From: Apteryx mantelli
Taxonomy: Eukaryota > Chordata > Aves > Apterygiformes > Apterygidae
Length of the DNA: 64,000 bases
Direction of reading: 5' to 3'
NCBI RefSeq assembly: GCF_036417845.1
Contig: NC_089994.1
Span: 17,936,001 to 18,000,000, forward strand
This document shows, piece by piece, positions 1 through 12,600 of the stretch (position 1 is the stretch's first letter; every line of letters begins with the position of its first letter). The notes under the pieces were generated by a model that worked only from the letters and a program-made list of their open reading frames with translations, ran no database searches and was not told the DNA's origin. The position numbers and the translations under genes were made by a program.

Positions 1-900
1 CTTCCTCGGAGTCCAGCCCAGCCCAGAGCGCACTGACAGTGCCCATGGGTGGCTGCATCTCCACCAGGCCAATGCCACCGGCTTTGCTGGAGGAGCCGTG
101 TGAGGAGAGGACACGTCTTGCCCTCCACACTGACCCAGAGACCTTCCCACCGAGCTCCTGCATCCCTCTTCCAGGGATTTCCGTACGCCTGTTAGCCCAG
201 CTGAGGTGCTGCGGCAGGCGCTGCAGAGACGCCCGCAGAGGCAGCTCGGACAAAACAGAAAATGAAAAACCCGCTTTCCTGCTCCAGCTGGAGGAAGCTG
301 ATAAATGCCACGGTTGAGAGCTGGAGTGGAGACTCAGAGGAATCAGTAACAACGAATGAGTCAAGAGGGATGAAAGCAAGTGGCAGGAGCTGCCCTGGGC
401 AGCGCGGCCACAAGCTGTTGCCTTGGCAGTGGTCCAGTCCCGCAGAGCCACGTGGCCCATTTGCATCCCAAATGTTTGAATTTTGATTACAGCCCCCGAG
501 GCGGTGGGAAGAAGAGTTGCTTTTGTGGTGTCTTCTGCAGAGGAGAGCTCCTGGGAGGCCCCCAGCGCGGTGGGCACGTCCGACGGCTCTGCAGGGCGGC
601 TGCGAACCCGGGGCGGACCCGTAACGACCCTCCAGCGGCGCCGGCCCGCGCCTGGACAGAGAGCCGCCGCGCTGCTGCTGGGGATGCAGGTCCCTGCGTG
701 AGGTCTGAACGTGGCCCGCGGCGGCAGGGCGGGCTCCAGGGGGATCTCAGGCGCTTTGCTAACCCAGCCCGCGGCGCCCGTCCCGCGCGAGAACGCAAAG
801 GGGGGTTCTCCTGTTACCAGCTGCGCTGCTCTCCCCATCCATCTCCCAGCCCACGTCCTTGCTGCGCTCTCCCGTCTCAGCTGCAGGGAAGCAGGGGCAG
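1..900. other. GC-rich intergenic DNA, no gene seen
   Basis: Rich in G+C and CpG, especially 550-800. The open frames here overlap one another on both strands, resemble no family I know and have no convincing splice or start context. I read them as chance frames in GC-rich DNA. A CpG-island fragment of an unseen gene to the left cannot be excluded. Confidence 0.5.
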
Positions 901-1075
901 TATTTCTAGGTAATTTAATTAGGTTTCCCTCTGCTTTATGTCCCATGACATAAAGACATAATGAAATTTTAAAATGCAGTAATTTTACACCAAAAGATTA
1001 TTAATACTCCAACACTAGCTAGCAAGAGAACGCAAAACGATCAGGCGAGAGCTGCCCTGTATTTGGTAGATTTGT
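901..1075. promoter_or_regulatory. AT-rich block, candidate conserved noncoding element
   Basis: A sharp change to AT-rich sequence with homeodomain-type TTAATTA words near 915 and an exact 8-bp inverted repeat around a 4-nt spacer (TTTATGTC/GACATAAA, 935-954). Such AT-rich islands in GC-rich gene deserts often are developmental enhancers. Conservation was not tested, so the call is inference. Confidence 0.3.
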
Positions 1076-1960
1076 GAGATTTATGTGTTCCCGCCGGGAG
1101 CTGTTATTGTCGCTATCGAGGAGATGTTTTCTGCCCCGCGGCGCAGGTTTGCCTCCCCGCCAGGCCGCCGAGGCGCTGCCGTGCCTGCGCCTGGGAGGGA
1201 CGTGTGGTCAAGGCCTCCGGGCTCGGGGACCGGCAGAAGGGGCGACGGAGAGGCTGGTGCACGGAGGAGGGAAGACGGGAGCGGCAGGCCCCAGGGCAAG
1301 GCAGCCTTGCGACCAGCCCGCGCGGAGCACAACGCGCAGGATCACTGAACCGCCCGCCCACGGCAGGAAAACAAGCCACGAGCCTCTGCTAATTAAGTGT
1401 CTTCCAGCAAAGCTCCTTCTCTCAGACCATTGTCACCTTGGTGCTGGGAAGCACGGGTGCCGGGAGCACGCGGGGATGGAGGGGAGAGGTTCTGCCAAGC
1501 CCCGGCTGCCGGTGGCAGTGCCGCAACCGCTTTGCTTTAGCAGGGACTGGAGCATCCCGAACAGAGCGACGCGGGATGCATTCGAAGCCGCGACGGGCCG
1601 ACGGAAGCTCCGGGCGGTGAAAGCAAGCGCTGCTGGGCCCATTTATGATTTTAGTGATTGCTGGTTACCCACAACATTGGCAACGGCACGGCAGTATCAG
1701 ACCTGCGGGGTTTCTCCTCGCTCCACCAACTCGAACACTTGAAGGGGTTTTGGCTCATTGCAACAACACTTCTGAACTTCTTGATGTTCAGCAGACAGGC
1801 AGCAAATTGCCTGACTGAGCTCTTCTCCCACCACCGCCGCGGTCTCTTATCTTCCCCCGAAATGTCTGGTTCAGACTGACAGCTCCTACCCGGGAGTCAC
1901 AAAACAGAGCCGACAGCCAAAGTTCAGCCAGGAGAGAAGTTCACCAGCTCATTCTTACCC
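1076..1960. other. GC-rich intergenic DNA, no gene seen
   Basis: Mixed GC-rich sequence, CpG-dense at 1,100-1,350. A 222-codon plus frame spans 1,074-1,742, but it is low-complexity (Arg/Ala/Gly-rich), unlike any family I know, and overlapped by open frames on the other strand. No gene is called. Confidence 0.5.
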
Positions 1961-2640
1961 ACATATTTTTTTAATCTACAGCTCCCTCAGAAATCGCCCA
2001 ACCATGCTCACACAATAAAAAAGAGAAGAAAATTTAATAAGATTTCAAATTGCCTTCTCCTGAATTCAAATTGCTTCATATATTATGTTCATGATAACTA
2101 CCGCACTTCCTATTTTCCTCCAGTCTTCTCTTCATATAACACAAGTTCTTGCACTAATGAATTCTAGATTTTCATTTAATAAATGTTGCATAGGAAATCC
2201 TCATTATTTGTGTCTTCATCAATCTAAACCAGAGACAGAGAATGCCCCTTCCTAAGTACCTGGGATCGATAGAGTATGAAGCTCACGTATAGATACTCTG
2301 CATGCTGCCACCAAGAAGAATTCAGTAATTGAAAAGACCTTATAAATCAATAGAGCTAAATTGAAAACTCAGACAGAACTCCACATAATTCACCTGCTCG
2401 CTTGTTAAGACTTCTCTACACTTTTAGAAAAAAACATTGGTAAAACTGAAGAGAAAAACTAGACATTTTCCTTTGATATTGCTTGTTTTGCGAGGAGGTG
2501 AGGCCTCACCCCACCATAGCCCTAGAATTAATTTGTTCTGATCCCCTTTCTTTTAAGCCTCACTAATTATCTTTAAGTTTTTACTTAAAACGAGATCAAT
2601 TTGCAGCTTGATTTGTCTTTCCTCTGGTGTTTCGGAGCAC
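1961..2640. promoter_or_regulatory. Long AT-rich block, candidate conserved noncoding element cluster
   Basis: About 680 bp of AT-rich, non-repetitive sequence between GC-rich flanks, with several ATTAAT/TAATTA-type words (for example near 2,530 and 2,565). It lacks open frames of any length. The composition suits an enhancer cluster; no motif here is diagnostic. Confidence 0.3.
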
Positions 2641-4420
2641 TGTTGACTCACATTAAGAATTAACCGTGCTTCAGGAACTCAGCGGTTTTTCTCGTCCTGG
2701 GAGCATGGCGGCGAGGAGAAGAAACAACGCGAGAAGCCGCTTGCCGAAAGCCCAGAAACCTCCGGGGAGCCGCAAGGGCCGGGGGGCCGCAGCGTCGGGG
2801 CGGTGCCGCCGGCTCCTCCGTCCTCCCGAGGATCCCGCTCTCGAGGGAGAAGCCCCAGCCTGAAGCCGTTTGGAGGTGCCCCTGGCTTGGCAGCCGGCCG
2901 GGGCAAGGCTCGCGGGGGCGATGGCGCGGGGCGAAGGGCTCTTTGGAGTGAACTGCGCCGGAGGGACCTTCGGAGGCGATTTCCTGCGGGGCTCCGAGAG
3001 CCGGGTCGCTCCTCTCCCCGTGCCGCAACACAGACTCCATCCTGGGACCTGCACAGTTAAAATCCTCTGGCAAAACAGGAGTTTGCAGTGATCGAAGCCA
3101 TTTCTACAACTAGTCTTATACACGAAAGCCAAGGGGAACGTGCCAACAGGTCTAAGCCAAGCAATCAGGACAAGAAAGCTGGGCAGGGCAGAGGGGGGGT
3201 GACGTTTTGGACACGGGGCGACACAGGGCACCCGACGGCCCCATTCCCGCTCGGTCCGAGGCGCGCTGGCCGGCAGCAGGCAGCGGTCACAGCCCTCCGC
3301 GACCCCAGCCCTGACACGGGCGCCGCGTGCTCCCGCATCGCTGCCTGTCCCGGGAATCAGCCCTCACGGAGCCCTGGAGGCCACGTGTCATCTCTGCATC
3401 GCCGCTCTGCAAACCGCCCCCGACCGGGAGGGAAGGACCCGTCCCAGGCTCCCGGCCGCAGAGGGGACAAGCTGGAAGAGGGCTAAGCTGGACGGCAGGC
3501 AGGGTCCCCGTCAGCTTTGGGGACGGCCCTGCCTCCCCCGCTGCACCCACCGGTCCTCCTGCGCCCAGGGGGACTGGGGTAAACAAAATTCATGTCCAGA
3601 GCAAAGCTGCTGCCCTCTGAGGCGCAGAGCAGGGTGCTAATGGCGGAGCGGCGCGCGCCGCGGTTCCTCCGGCCCGGCACGGCTTTCGGCAGCCGCCGGC
3701 AGCAGGAGCCTAATGACTCCAGAGCCCCGTGCCCTGCTCTTCCCCAGCCCGGAGCACAACGCCGCTTTCACGGCACTTACTGCCAAGCAGATTTTGGGCA
3801 AACAATTAATCCCACGCAGAGCTTGTCTGAATGTTAGGCGACCCCTTTTTTCCCCCTGTCCTTCAAGCAGAGGAAGAAATTACGGCCGTGCGACTGACTG
3901 ACCGCGAAAAGCTGCTCAAAAAGCTTTTATTGCTCGCAGGGAGCACAAACCAGAGCGGGCCTTTGAAGCTGCCTTCGCGGAGGAATGACAGCACGATAAT
4001 TCCCCCGAGAAGAGGTAATGCATTTTCCTGGGGTCCCTTCCTCCCCGAGCACTTTACAGCTGTCACATAGATGGATGTCTCTCTGGATGTGTTAGGCCCC
4101 CACCTGGTAGATCTCACCTTGAAGGGTTTGAAGCCTTCTAGGAAAGTTTTAGGGATTTTTTTTTTCCTTTGGTTGCTTGCTTGTTGTTTTTAAAAAACCT
4201 ATTTTCAGACTTGGATCAATATCTTTTAGGTGGGAAGACAACATTCAGAAACTCAGGGAATTTACTGCGAAGGCCTCCGGGTCTGACACCACTTGGATTT
4301 GCCCTGACGGAGACTTTGCCATAGACGAGTGACGCCTCGCCCCAGCGATCGGCGGCTCTGGCTGCAGCTCAGTGCTGTGCAGCCCAACGCGATCTCCAAA
4401 CCTTAATTAATTCAGCCCTC
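2641..4420. other. CpG-rich island without recognisable gene
   Basis: CpG-dense sequence at about 2,690-3,060 and 3,190-3,760 with overlapping chance frames on both strands, then more mixed sequence to 4,420. A promoter of a noncoding transcript is possible, but I see no exon structure to support one. Confidence 0.4.
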
Positions 4421-5480
4421 TGCTCCCCGTTGCACAGATGCACAGCGAAATTGGAGGCTCGCCCAGCAGAGAGGGGCTGCAAACCTGGACGTCCTCGAGC
4501 GGCAGCGCCGGCCGCCTCGCCGCCCTGCCCGGCGCCGGGTGGCCTCGGTGGGACAGGGCTCGCTCGCCCCGCGCCCGCCGCCGCAGCCCCGCTCGGCGCT
4601 GTCCCAGGCGTCAGCTGCCATTCGAGCCCATCAGCTTCCCAACGCTGACGGTTATTAAATTCGCAGCGGACCCGAGGGACCGCTCGAGAGCAGTTGGTGC
4701 AGAACTTCTGCCAAATAATCTGCAGGCCATAGACAACACCAAGCTAATGGTATTTAGAGGAAGAGGAACGAACAGTTGTACATAATCAGACCCAATTATG
4801 ATATTAGTAGATGGGTCAATTAAGCGGGGCATCCACTGGCAGAGCCCGCTGCTACCTGCCTTTGGAAAGGAGGGCCGGCTGGCAGAAAGACGAAAGGTAA
4901 AACGGCGCTTTCTGAGCTCTAGACCAGGCCTGTTTGCAAAACGCTCACCGGCAGGGGAAGTCTTAGCATCTTTGCTCAGGCCACACCAGTGCAAACCGCC
5001 CACTGCTCCCTGCACGCTCCCCCGGCATTTCAGCAGGGCTCTGCGTACGGAAACTCAGCAACACAAAGCAAATGCACGCGTTAAGCTCTGGCTCACGGGT
5101 GCTAAGAAGTGTCTGTTGAATCAGGACTTCAAGCTCTGAGCCCACGCGGACAAATCTTCGACTTCTCTGCACTCTCTCTAACACCGTCCCTTTCGCGAGC
5201 CAGCCCAGTCCCTCCAGCAATAAAACCTCCCAGCATGCGAGGGGAAGGGACTACCAGAAATCAAAGCTCCTGCAAAGATCCTGGAGCAGCACACAAACAT
5301 ATTCGGAGGAATGATTTATATACAGCAGCAGAGGCTGGCAGCGGCTCGCTGACAGATGCGGGAAATATGTTTCCCAAGCACTGACCATGCACAGTAGCTT
5401 TGCGTTGCACGCTCTCCGGCGGAGGCAGAGCGAGAGCGAAACACGGGCGTAAAAACGGCAGCTTGAATTCCTGGCAGGAG
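4421..5480. promoter_or_regulatory. GC-rich segment followed by candidate conserved element
   Basis: GC-rich to about 4,620. From about 4,640 to 4,840 the sequence turns AT-rich and non-repetitive, with TTATTAAA and TCAATTAA words, resembling a conserved noncoding element. The remainder is mixed and holds no gene I can recognise. Confidence 0.3.
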
Positions 5481-5740
5481 CGTCACTCACTTAGAGAGAT
5501 CTAATATTCATGCCTAAGTATTCTCCCGATTGCACTTGTTTTGGAAATTTTCAAAAATAACTATTTAAATGCGTCAGTTATCAATTAGATGTGTGATTTT
5601 GCCAGGCAAATTAAAACCCGTGCTCTTGTTTAATTAATAGGACAGCTTCATATTAGACAAATTAGGGACAGTCTTGATGAGCTAATTTGTTAATTAACAG
5701 AAGCCTTGAGGCTCTTGTTTTATTAAACTTTGGCAAATCA
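5481..5740. promoter_or_regulatory. Homeodomain-motif-dense candidate enhancer
   Basis: Within about 260 bp there are repeated TAATTA/AATTAG/TTAATTAA words (for example near 5,584, 5,630, 5,660 and 5,690), the strongest clustering in the left part of the window. This is typical of homeobox- or POU-bound developmental enhancers. Conservation across birds would be needed to confirm. Confidence 0.35.
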
Positions 5741-7240
5741 CTGAATCTGCAGTGCTGTTTCTCCTCCAGACCCCCCCGCTCCCCTGCGCGTCAGGCCTGC
5801 CCTTCCCCGCTTGCACGTGGGTCCTCCGCTGCAGCCAGCTCGGCCGGTGCCCCCCTGCGAAACAGCCTCGTGCCCCGGCCACACCAGCTCGGTGCCACTT
5901 GTGGCTGCCCCGCGCTTGCAGGAGGGACTGGCGCCGTTCTGGGGACCCAGCACTGTCCTGGGTCACTGCGGCAAGGACAGGAGAGACTCATGGAAAGTCT
6001 TCAGTTCTGGCAAACGCTCCTGTTCCATCAGGACGTATTTTCCTGCGGGCCTGGGTTCCTTGGGTGCGGGAGGCTACGCTGAAAAACGTTTATCCTGCGC
6101 TACGGGAAAGCTTTCACAGGCACCGAAACGCACCGAAAGCCGAGGGGACTTCAGCTGCCGACAGGTCCTGTTGCTGCGGGAGAGATCGCTGATCAGCCCT
6201 GGCTTGTTTGCAGACCACGAGTCCCCAGATCCGGGGCGGATTTGCAGCCCACGTGAGCCGCGAGCCGGGACCCTGCTCCCAGGGAGGCCCTTCCACAGGC
6301 CAGCTCCGGGGGTTTCTTTGGGCTCTCCTGGCTTTTCTTCCTCCCAGGCGCATCTTGGCAGCGCTGCGCCTGGGGCAATGCCGCCGCAGCTGGCGCCCAG
6401 CCCTGCGCTCGGGTTGCCAGCCACCTGGATTTACAGCCAGCAGCTCGGCATCCGCGTATTTCTCTGCCCGCTTCCTTCAGGAGAATTTATTTCCGCTGTC
6501 GAGCAAGAGCGTGAATCCTCCGCAGCCAAGATGCCAGCTATCTTTGCAGAACAAAGTTCAAGTCTTTCTTCAGGAAAGGAAAAAAAAAAGGGGGGGGGGG
6601 GAAGAAAAGCTTCTGACCCAGTTCAGAGTGAAAATTTCACTTTTTTTTTTTTTTTCCCTAAAGACAAAGCTCCCCGCGTGCAGCGTTAATGAGTTAATTT
6701 ACTTTAACAAGCGGGTTATGTGGCAGGAGGTCTGTAATGCAAATAGCGGGATGTAAATTAGTAACACTCCCACCCGTGGACAGAAGAGCCTCCCTTCATG
6801 TGGACGACACGGCCGCGGTGGGGTCCTCAGCACGGCACGGGGGCGAGGGACGCACCGGATGGTACGGGGGAGGCGGGATAACGGCTTCGCTCCCCGGCAC
6901 GGCCGGTGGGACTCAGCTCGTGCCAAGCCGGGGCGAGCCCGTGCCAAGCAGTGCTGATGTTCCGGATGTCCAAGAAAATACAGCTGGCAACTTGGAATCG
7001 AGTCCAAATAGCGACATCCAGATCGGTGAGACAGAAGCGTCCGGAGCAAATAAATCCCCCAGAAATATCCAGGTGCTCCTCCGGTCCTGCCGAAGGCGCT
7101 GTGCACGGCGGGAAGACACAACCTGTTGCCAGCAAGGCACGACCAGTAACACCAGCAAGAGCGGCCGTGCTGGGAAGCACACTCACACTGGCAGCGCGCG
7201 CGCGGAAAAAAGTACCACTGCACAATACGCCTGGTGATAC
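5741..7240. other. GC-rich intergenic DNA with A/G/T homopolymers, no gene seen
   Basis: GC-rich sequence with long but unrecognisable overlapping frames (a 292-codon plus frame at 5,811-6,689 is crossed by several minus frames). At 6,575-6,655 there is an A-run, a 12-G run (6,590-6,601) and a T-run, a low-complexity stretch prone to sequencing error. Confidence 0.45.
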
Positions 7241-7560
7241 GTATCTCCTTACGGCTGCTCTTTAGTTATACAGCCTGGTACTGCAAATTGTACTTTACAT
7301 TAAAAAAAGCAGTGTGATTTACTGAGATTGCACTATGCACCATTTTCCCCCAAACCAGATTAACCCAGAGCCTGAACAAACAGCTCCCTCATTTATTTTT
7401 AGCTATTGGTGCCTGCTGCGCTAGCCATCACGTTATCAAGTAAATATGGGAAGCCAGACGACTGCCAGCAGAGAGGCACCGAGAGACTCTGTTATCTTTG
7501 TTTTTAATGGACTGTCAGCTCCTGGGATGTATTTGCTTTCAGCCTTTAAAAAGAAACACT
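7241..7560. promoter_or_regulatory. AT-rich block, candidate conserved element
   Basis: Non-repetitive, AT-leaning sequence lacking long frames, between GC-rich flanks. It resembles the other AT-rich islands of this gene desert. No specific regulator can be named. Confidence 0.25.
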
Positions 7561-9050
7561 AGCTTCACTTTATACTGCAGAAGTTTGCCAAGTTTCCAGC
7601 TTTCACAGCAAACTTATTCCGCTGTAGCAGGCCCAGAATAACCAGAGAGCACCTCGAGAGCGGGCACGGCTCTTTCAGACGAAGAAAGCAGCAACAACAA
7701 AAAACCCACCTTGAATGGCAAATGCCTGTTACAGTTTCCATGAATACTTGGCAAAAGAAACGCTCAAGTTCAAGCTGACCCGGTTTGCTTGCCTTTTCCG
7801 TAAGGGCACTGAGAGTTTGCGCTCTGCTGTTCGGCCACCCCACGTCTCCGCACGTTGCCTAGGCTGCAGCGCTCAGCAAGAACGTGAAAGCTGGAGTTCA
7901 AACTGGGCAGGAACGTGCTCCTATATGGAGCTATTTGCGTTAATCAGAGATTAATTGAGATTGGAGTTCCTCTGGCCCAAGGCCCTGCTCGAAGCACAGC
8001 CAACCTCCCAGTCAGCTCAGATCTGATCCCTGTCACCTTCTCTTCTCCCACTGAACAAACCCGGCTCCCTTCCCGGCTGCGCGAAGGAAGCTCTCCTTTG
8101 CTAAAGCTGTTGTCCCCACAGCAGCTTGCAGCAGGCCACACGCTCACAGCAGCTGAGCAGCAAACACGTTTTGCTGGTAATGCCGCTAACCGCTCTCCAG
8201 GCCTGAGCAGACCCACTTCAGCCACAAGCTGTCCAGCGCCTCACTGCGAAGAGAGCGTTTGCAGGCAGCACCAGGCACGTGTGTTCCCAGGCACCTGCAA
8301 GCTGCTTTATTCCTCTTTCTGGAGCGTCAGATGCCGCTGGGGAAGGAAGGGCAGGGAGCAACCCAAAGCTGCCGGTGCCTCAGCACATCGGCACTTCTGC
8401 TTCCACAAGCAACGGTGCAACGTTACGGCACGTGCGTCAGGGCCACGAGATGCGGCGGGCGATGCGGCATGTCGCCCCGGCTGCTCCCGCAGCAGCACAA
8501 ACCTCCGCAGATGTAGCATGCCAGAGATAGCTGCTCCGAGCTTTCGCCGACGATGCTCCTTAAAGGCTTCAGGTCAACGAACCGGCTGGGCCGAGCTCCT
8601 CTGAACTCGCTCTCGCCGATTAAACTTTACCTGTGAACAAAGGGGGCGACCAAGGGAGCTCGCGGAAGAGCAGAGGCAGCACCAGGCTGCCAGGAGCGTC
8701 CAGAAGGCAGGTTGGCTCCGAGGACGGGCTTTCCCAAGAAAACCAGCGGCAGCTCCCCCCGCCGGCACCTCCGACGGGGCTGGACGAAGCGCTCAACCCC
8801 GGCTTTCCCCGGCAGGGAGCAAGGGCGAGCAGGAGAGCGCCGCGGGCCGCTCTGCTCCCGGCCGCTGCGAGGTGCACGCGCAGCCCCTGCGCTGCCGCCC
8901 GCCTCCGCGGCTCCCGCGCCTCCGTGGCCCACCGACGGCACTGCCCTTCCCTTTAGCACCACGAGCTTCTCAAAGCAAACGGGTCTCCAGGAAATTGCTG
9001 CTCGATTTCCTTGTTTATTCAGTACAAGAATTGCGTGTGTTTGGGGATAA
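7561..9050. other. Intergenic DNA with GC-rich block, no gene seen
   Basis: Mixed sequence, CpG-rich at about 8,640-8,960. Overlapping frames of up to 229 codons are low-complexity and match nothing I know. Confidence 0.45.
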
Positions 9051-9620
9051 AGTGCTGTCAGTTATTTTCCCCTCTGTTTTCTAACACTCCAGCCCAGATC
9101 AATAAATTAATTCAAAATCATCTAACGAGCACTCAGCCTGTAATTTATTTTTCATAAGTGTTAATCCAATTCCTTCCAAACGCCATGCCTTTGGGACCCT
9201 CACAAATTAGGAAGCTATTCAAGACGCTTCCCTGACATTACTTAGGCAGAAAACATTAGACTCAAAATAATAATAATGCCAGACTCTTTCTAAAGATGGT
9301 TTTCAGAGACCCAAAACATGTTTCATTTTATTTGATCCTCTGCTTTATTTACTGATGCACCCTGGGGTTCATCCCAAGCAGTTCACTTCAGCCTTTAATA
9401 ACCACTATAAAATGAGCCTTGCCAAAAGCCTTGGTCTGATGTGGCTTTTACTGTGATCCAAAATAATACTTATCGGGGGAACAACTCCTGCTTTAGCTGT
9501 CGCAGACCCATAAAATACAAGCTGATTTAAATCGAGGGCTTGCACAGCTTTTAATTCCTGCTTGAGTCGCTGTAACTCTTGCTCAGGCTTGGAAAGCTAA
9601 ACCGATTCCAAGAAACACAA
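9051..9620. promoter_or_regulatory. AT-rich block, candidate conserved noncoding element
   Basis: About 570 bp of AT-rich unique sequence with ATAAATTAATTC (near 9,102), a short AATAAT run near 9,268 and no frames of note. Similar in character to 1,961-2,640. Confidence 0.3.
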
Positions 9621-12600
9621 CGAACTGATTCCAGGCTGTTTCAAGGATAGCTTAAAAACAGGAAACCCTACGGCTTCTCCAAGGCCTCCAGAAGCCCAGC
9701 TCTGCCCAAACTCAGGGCTCCGGCGCCTTGCTGGGGAGATCAAAAACGCGAGAGGCCAGTTTGCAACTCGGGCAGGAAGGCTGGGTGATTCCTCCTCCGT
9801 CGAGGGTGCTGCCCTGCCCCAAGGCCAAGGACAGTGTAACGTCCCACACTGCTGCTTCCTTGGAGGTGCCAAAGGACCCGCTCGCCCGTGCTGCGTACAC
9901 GAGCTGCCCCGTCCCCGGCACCCCGACGGCGCAGGCCGCGGCTGGGGAAGGAGGAGCGCCTTCGGCGTGGTTAGCAGCCCCGTGCGAGGAGCAGCCTGTG
10001 GTAAACGTGGGGTTTGGACGGGACGGGGGGTGGCCGAGTCGGGTAAGAACCACAGGCAATTTGGTGCCTGTGCCCAGCGCTTCTGCAGGGCTCGGCAAGC
10101 GCCATGGGGCAAACCTCCCTGCTGGCGGCACGGCCTGATTTGGCAGCACGTGCCCCTCACCATCGCGTCCGTTTGGATGGTGGCAGCAGGCTCTGGGCCC
10201 GTGAGCCGGCAGCAAGTGCTGCGATCGGACCTCGTTCCCTCACGACTCAAACCAGCCCCGGTGGGTCCCGACTCTCCAAGCTGAGTGTCATTTTCTGTCC
10301 CCCCCAACAGGAAGGTTTGCCCAAACCGGGGGCGGGAGACACTGCACACTCGCATGGGTCTGCTGCCTTCACACAGCCCCGTTTCTGAAAAGCATCTCTG
10401 GTCCTGCCACCTCCTGCTTAGAGGAGATTTAAATCCCTGCCGGCCGGTCTGCTCCTGCACCTGGAGAGCGATGCTCAGCCCTTCTGATGTTCATTTCTGA
10501 GCCCTCCTCAAACCACGAGCATCGTGTTTGCAACCTTGTGAGCCTGCAGCAAGCCGAGCATCTCCGTGGCCTCTCCATGCAGGTACAACGTGCTCCCGCG
10601 TGCTCCCGCGCTCCTTGGGGCAAGGCACCCAGGAACTCACCGCCCTTCCCGGGCCACCTCGCTGCGCTCGGGACTCCCCGCGCTTCGGGAACCGACTCTC
10701 TCTGCTTCTAAGGCTCAGGAAGCTTCTCGGAGGCCTCCCAGCAAAACGGGCGCCTGGCACGTTAGTCCTGGCCTGGCAGGAGCCGCATTTCTCCTGTGCT
10801 TTCCCCCAAGACGGTCCCCAGCCTGCCATGGCTGGGCACCTTCCAGCCTCCCCCCTGCCACCTCCAGCCGGGCCAGGGCACGAGGAAGGCAGGTCTCCAA
10901 GAGCTGTCCCCAAGTCCCTGTGGCCACGGCACATGCTGGCCACTGAGGCCTCTTGGTCACGTCGCTGAAGGGAGGCCAGGCCACACTTCGTCCCCAGCTC
11001 CTCCCAGCGCAGCGAGCCCCATGGATCGCACGGCCGCCCTCCCCCAGGGCTCCTTGCGCCAGCCCCATCTATGCAAATACCCCTCTCAAAGCCATGGTGT
11101 CATTTTAATGAGAAGCTACAGTGCTAAACTGCATTTCTCCAGCCTCGGTCTCCAGATACAGCCCCAGCCCTAATGAGATTTCCCCTGCCTAGCATATTTT
11201 AACCAGCTCCACAACGAAAAACTCATATTCAGCTCCAGCAAAGAGCATCGCTCAGCACAGACAGGCAGGCAAGAAGGCACCCAGGAGAAATGAGCTCTGT
11301 TTTCCAGGGCCATCAGGAGGAGCAGGTAATCCAGTTGACACAGGGACATTTCCCCAATTCCTGCTGGAGTACAACCGTCAAACACTTTTGCATTAGCACG
11401 ATATTGATGATGGAGACATCCACCTGCACAGAGATAACATAGCTCCTTGAGACGGGGACAAGATAGAGCAGGTCTCTCTTTGCAGACAGACAAACCCCCT
11501 GAGCCTGTGCAAGCTGCTCAGGATGCAGGCAACCTGGGGCAGTTTCTGTTCAGGACGATTCCCAATCAACAGCCTATTGCAAAAATAAGGACCAGCATGA
11601 AGCCAAGCCCAGGCCACCCAAGGACGAAGCAGCATGTCTCTGGATCGCATTGTAATTACAAGGTATAACCTGGCCACCCTCCCACCCAGCCCAGCGAGGA
11701 CAGTCCCTGGGGCCGGTCTCATATCACACACTGGCAGAGTCTCTTTGCGCTTTGCATTGCACATGTGAAACAGAAATAATGTATGAAGACCTGGAAGGTG
11801 CTTGAATATCCTGAAATACCTTCTAGAGCTGCCAAACATTATTGTCATCCTGCTTCATTACTTCCAGAGCTCGAAAACATGAGCAAGATCCTCTCAAGCC
11901 CACAGGGCTGGGAAGGGGAAGGCAAGATGGGACAGGTCAGACCAGCTGCTCTTTGCGGGTCTGGACAGGGAGAACTGGTAATGTGCTTTGTCCACTGTGG
12001 TTATGCCCAGACCGTGCTGTATGTCAGGTGCTCCCTCATTCCCTCTTCTCCCCCTGTGCAGCTGGGATCTGAGCGTTTTACATTTACCTAAGGTTTCGGG
12101 ATGTCTGTCCGCCTGGCCAGTTATTGTGTAGCATCCCCCACGACGCACCTCTCTGCAAATCCAGAGCCTGTTGCACAGGCACAGCTGTAAAACAAGCACA
12201 TGATTCTGCACGAAAGGCCTTCACAGAAACATAGCAGCCCAAATGTACCACTTGTGCAACCTTACGCTCTTCTTGCTGGGCAACGTACGTCCGCAGGCCT
12301 GAGCAAAGAGCAGGGCTGAATGCAAAAGGCCGACGACCCTCTCCGGGACCTCACCCTGGTCCTGCCCTACGCGCCCAGCGAGCACCCCCTTGCATTAACA
12401 CGAGAGGATGCGTTTAGCACCCTCTGCTGTGGTTACCCCCACGTTTCACGTCCCAGCTGTACGGTCCTTCAGAGAAACTTTGATGGTGGCAAACCAGGTG
12501 CCTCTGTTCCTTCCCCAACAACCAGAAAGAGATACTCAGAGCTGTGTCTTTCTGTTCATTTAAGCAGCAGCTTGTGCTGCGAGCAGGAGAGAAAAAAAAA

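Noticed and set aside
5811-6689. 292-codon plus frame
   Set aside because: Crosses G and T homopolymers, is overlapped by several minus frames and has no recognisable domain.
9597-10460. 287-codon minus frame
   Set aside because: No recognised family, overlapping frames on the other strand and no conserved motif.
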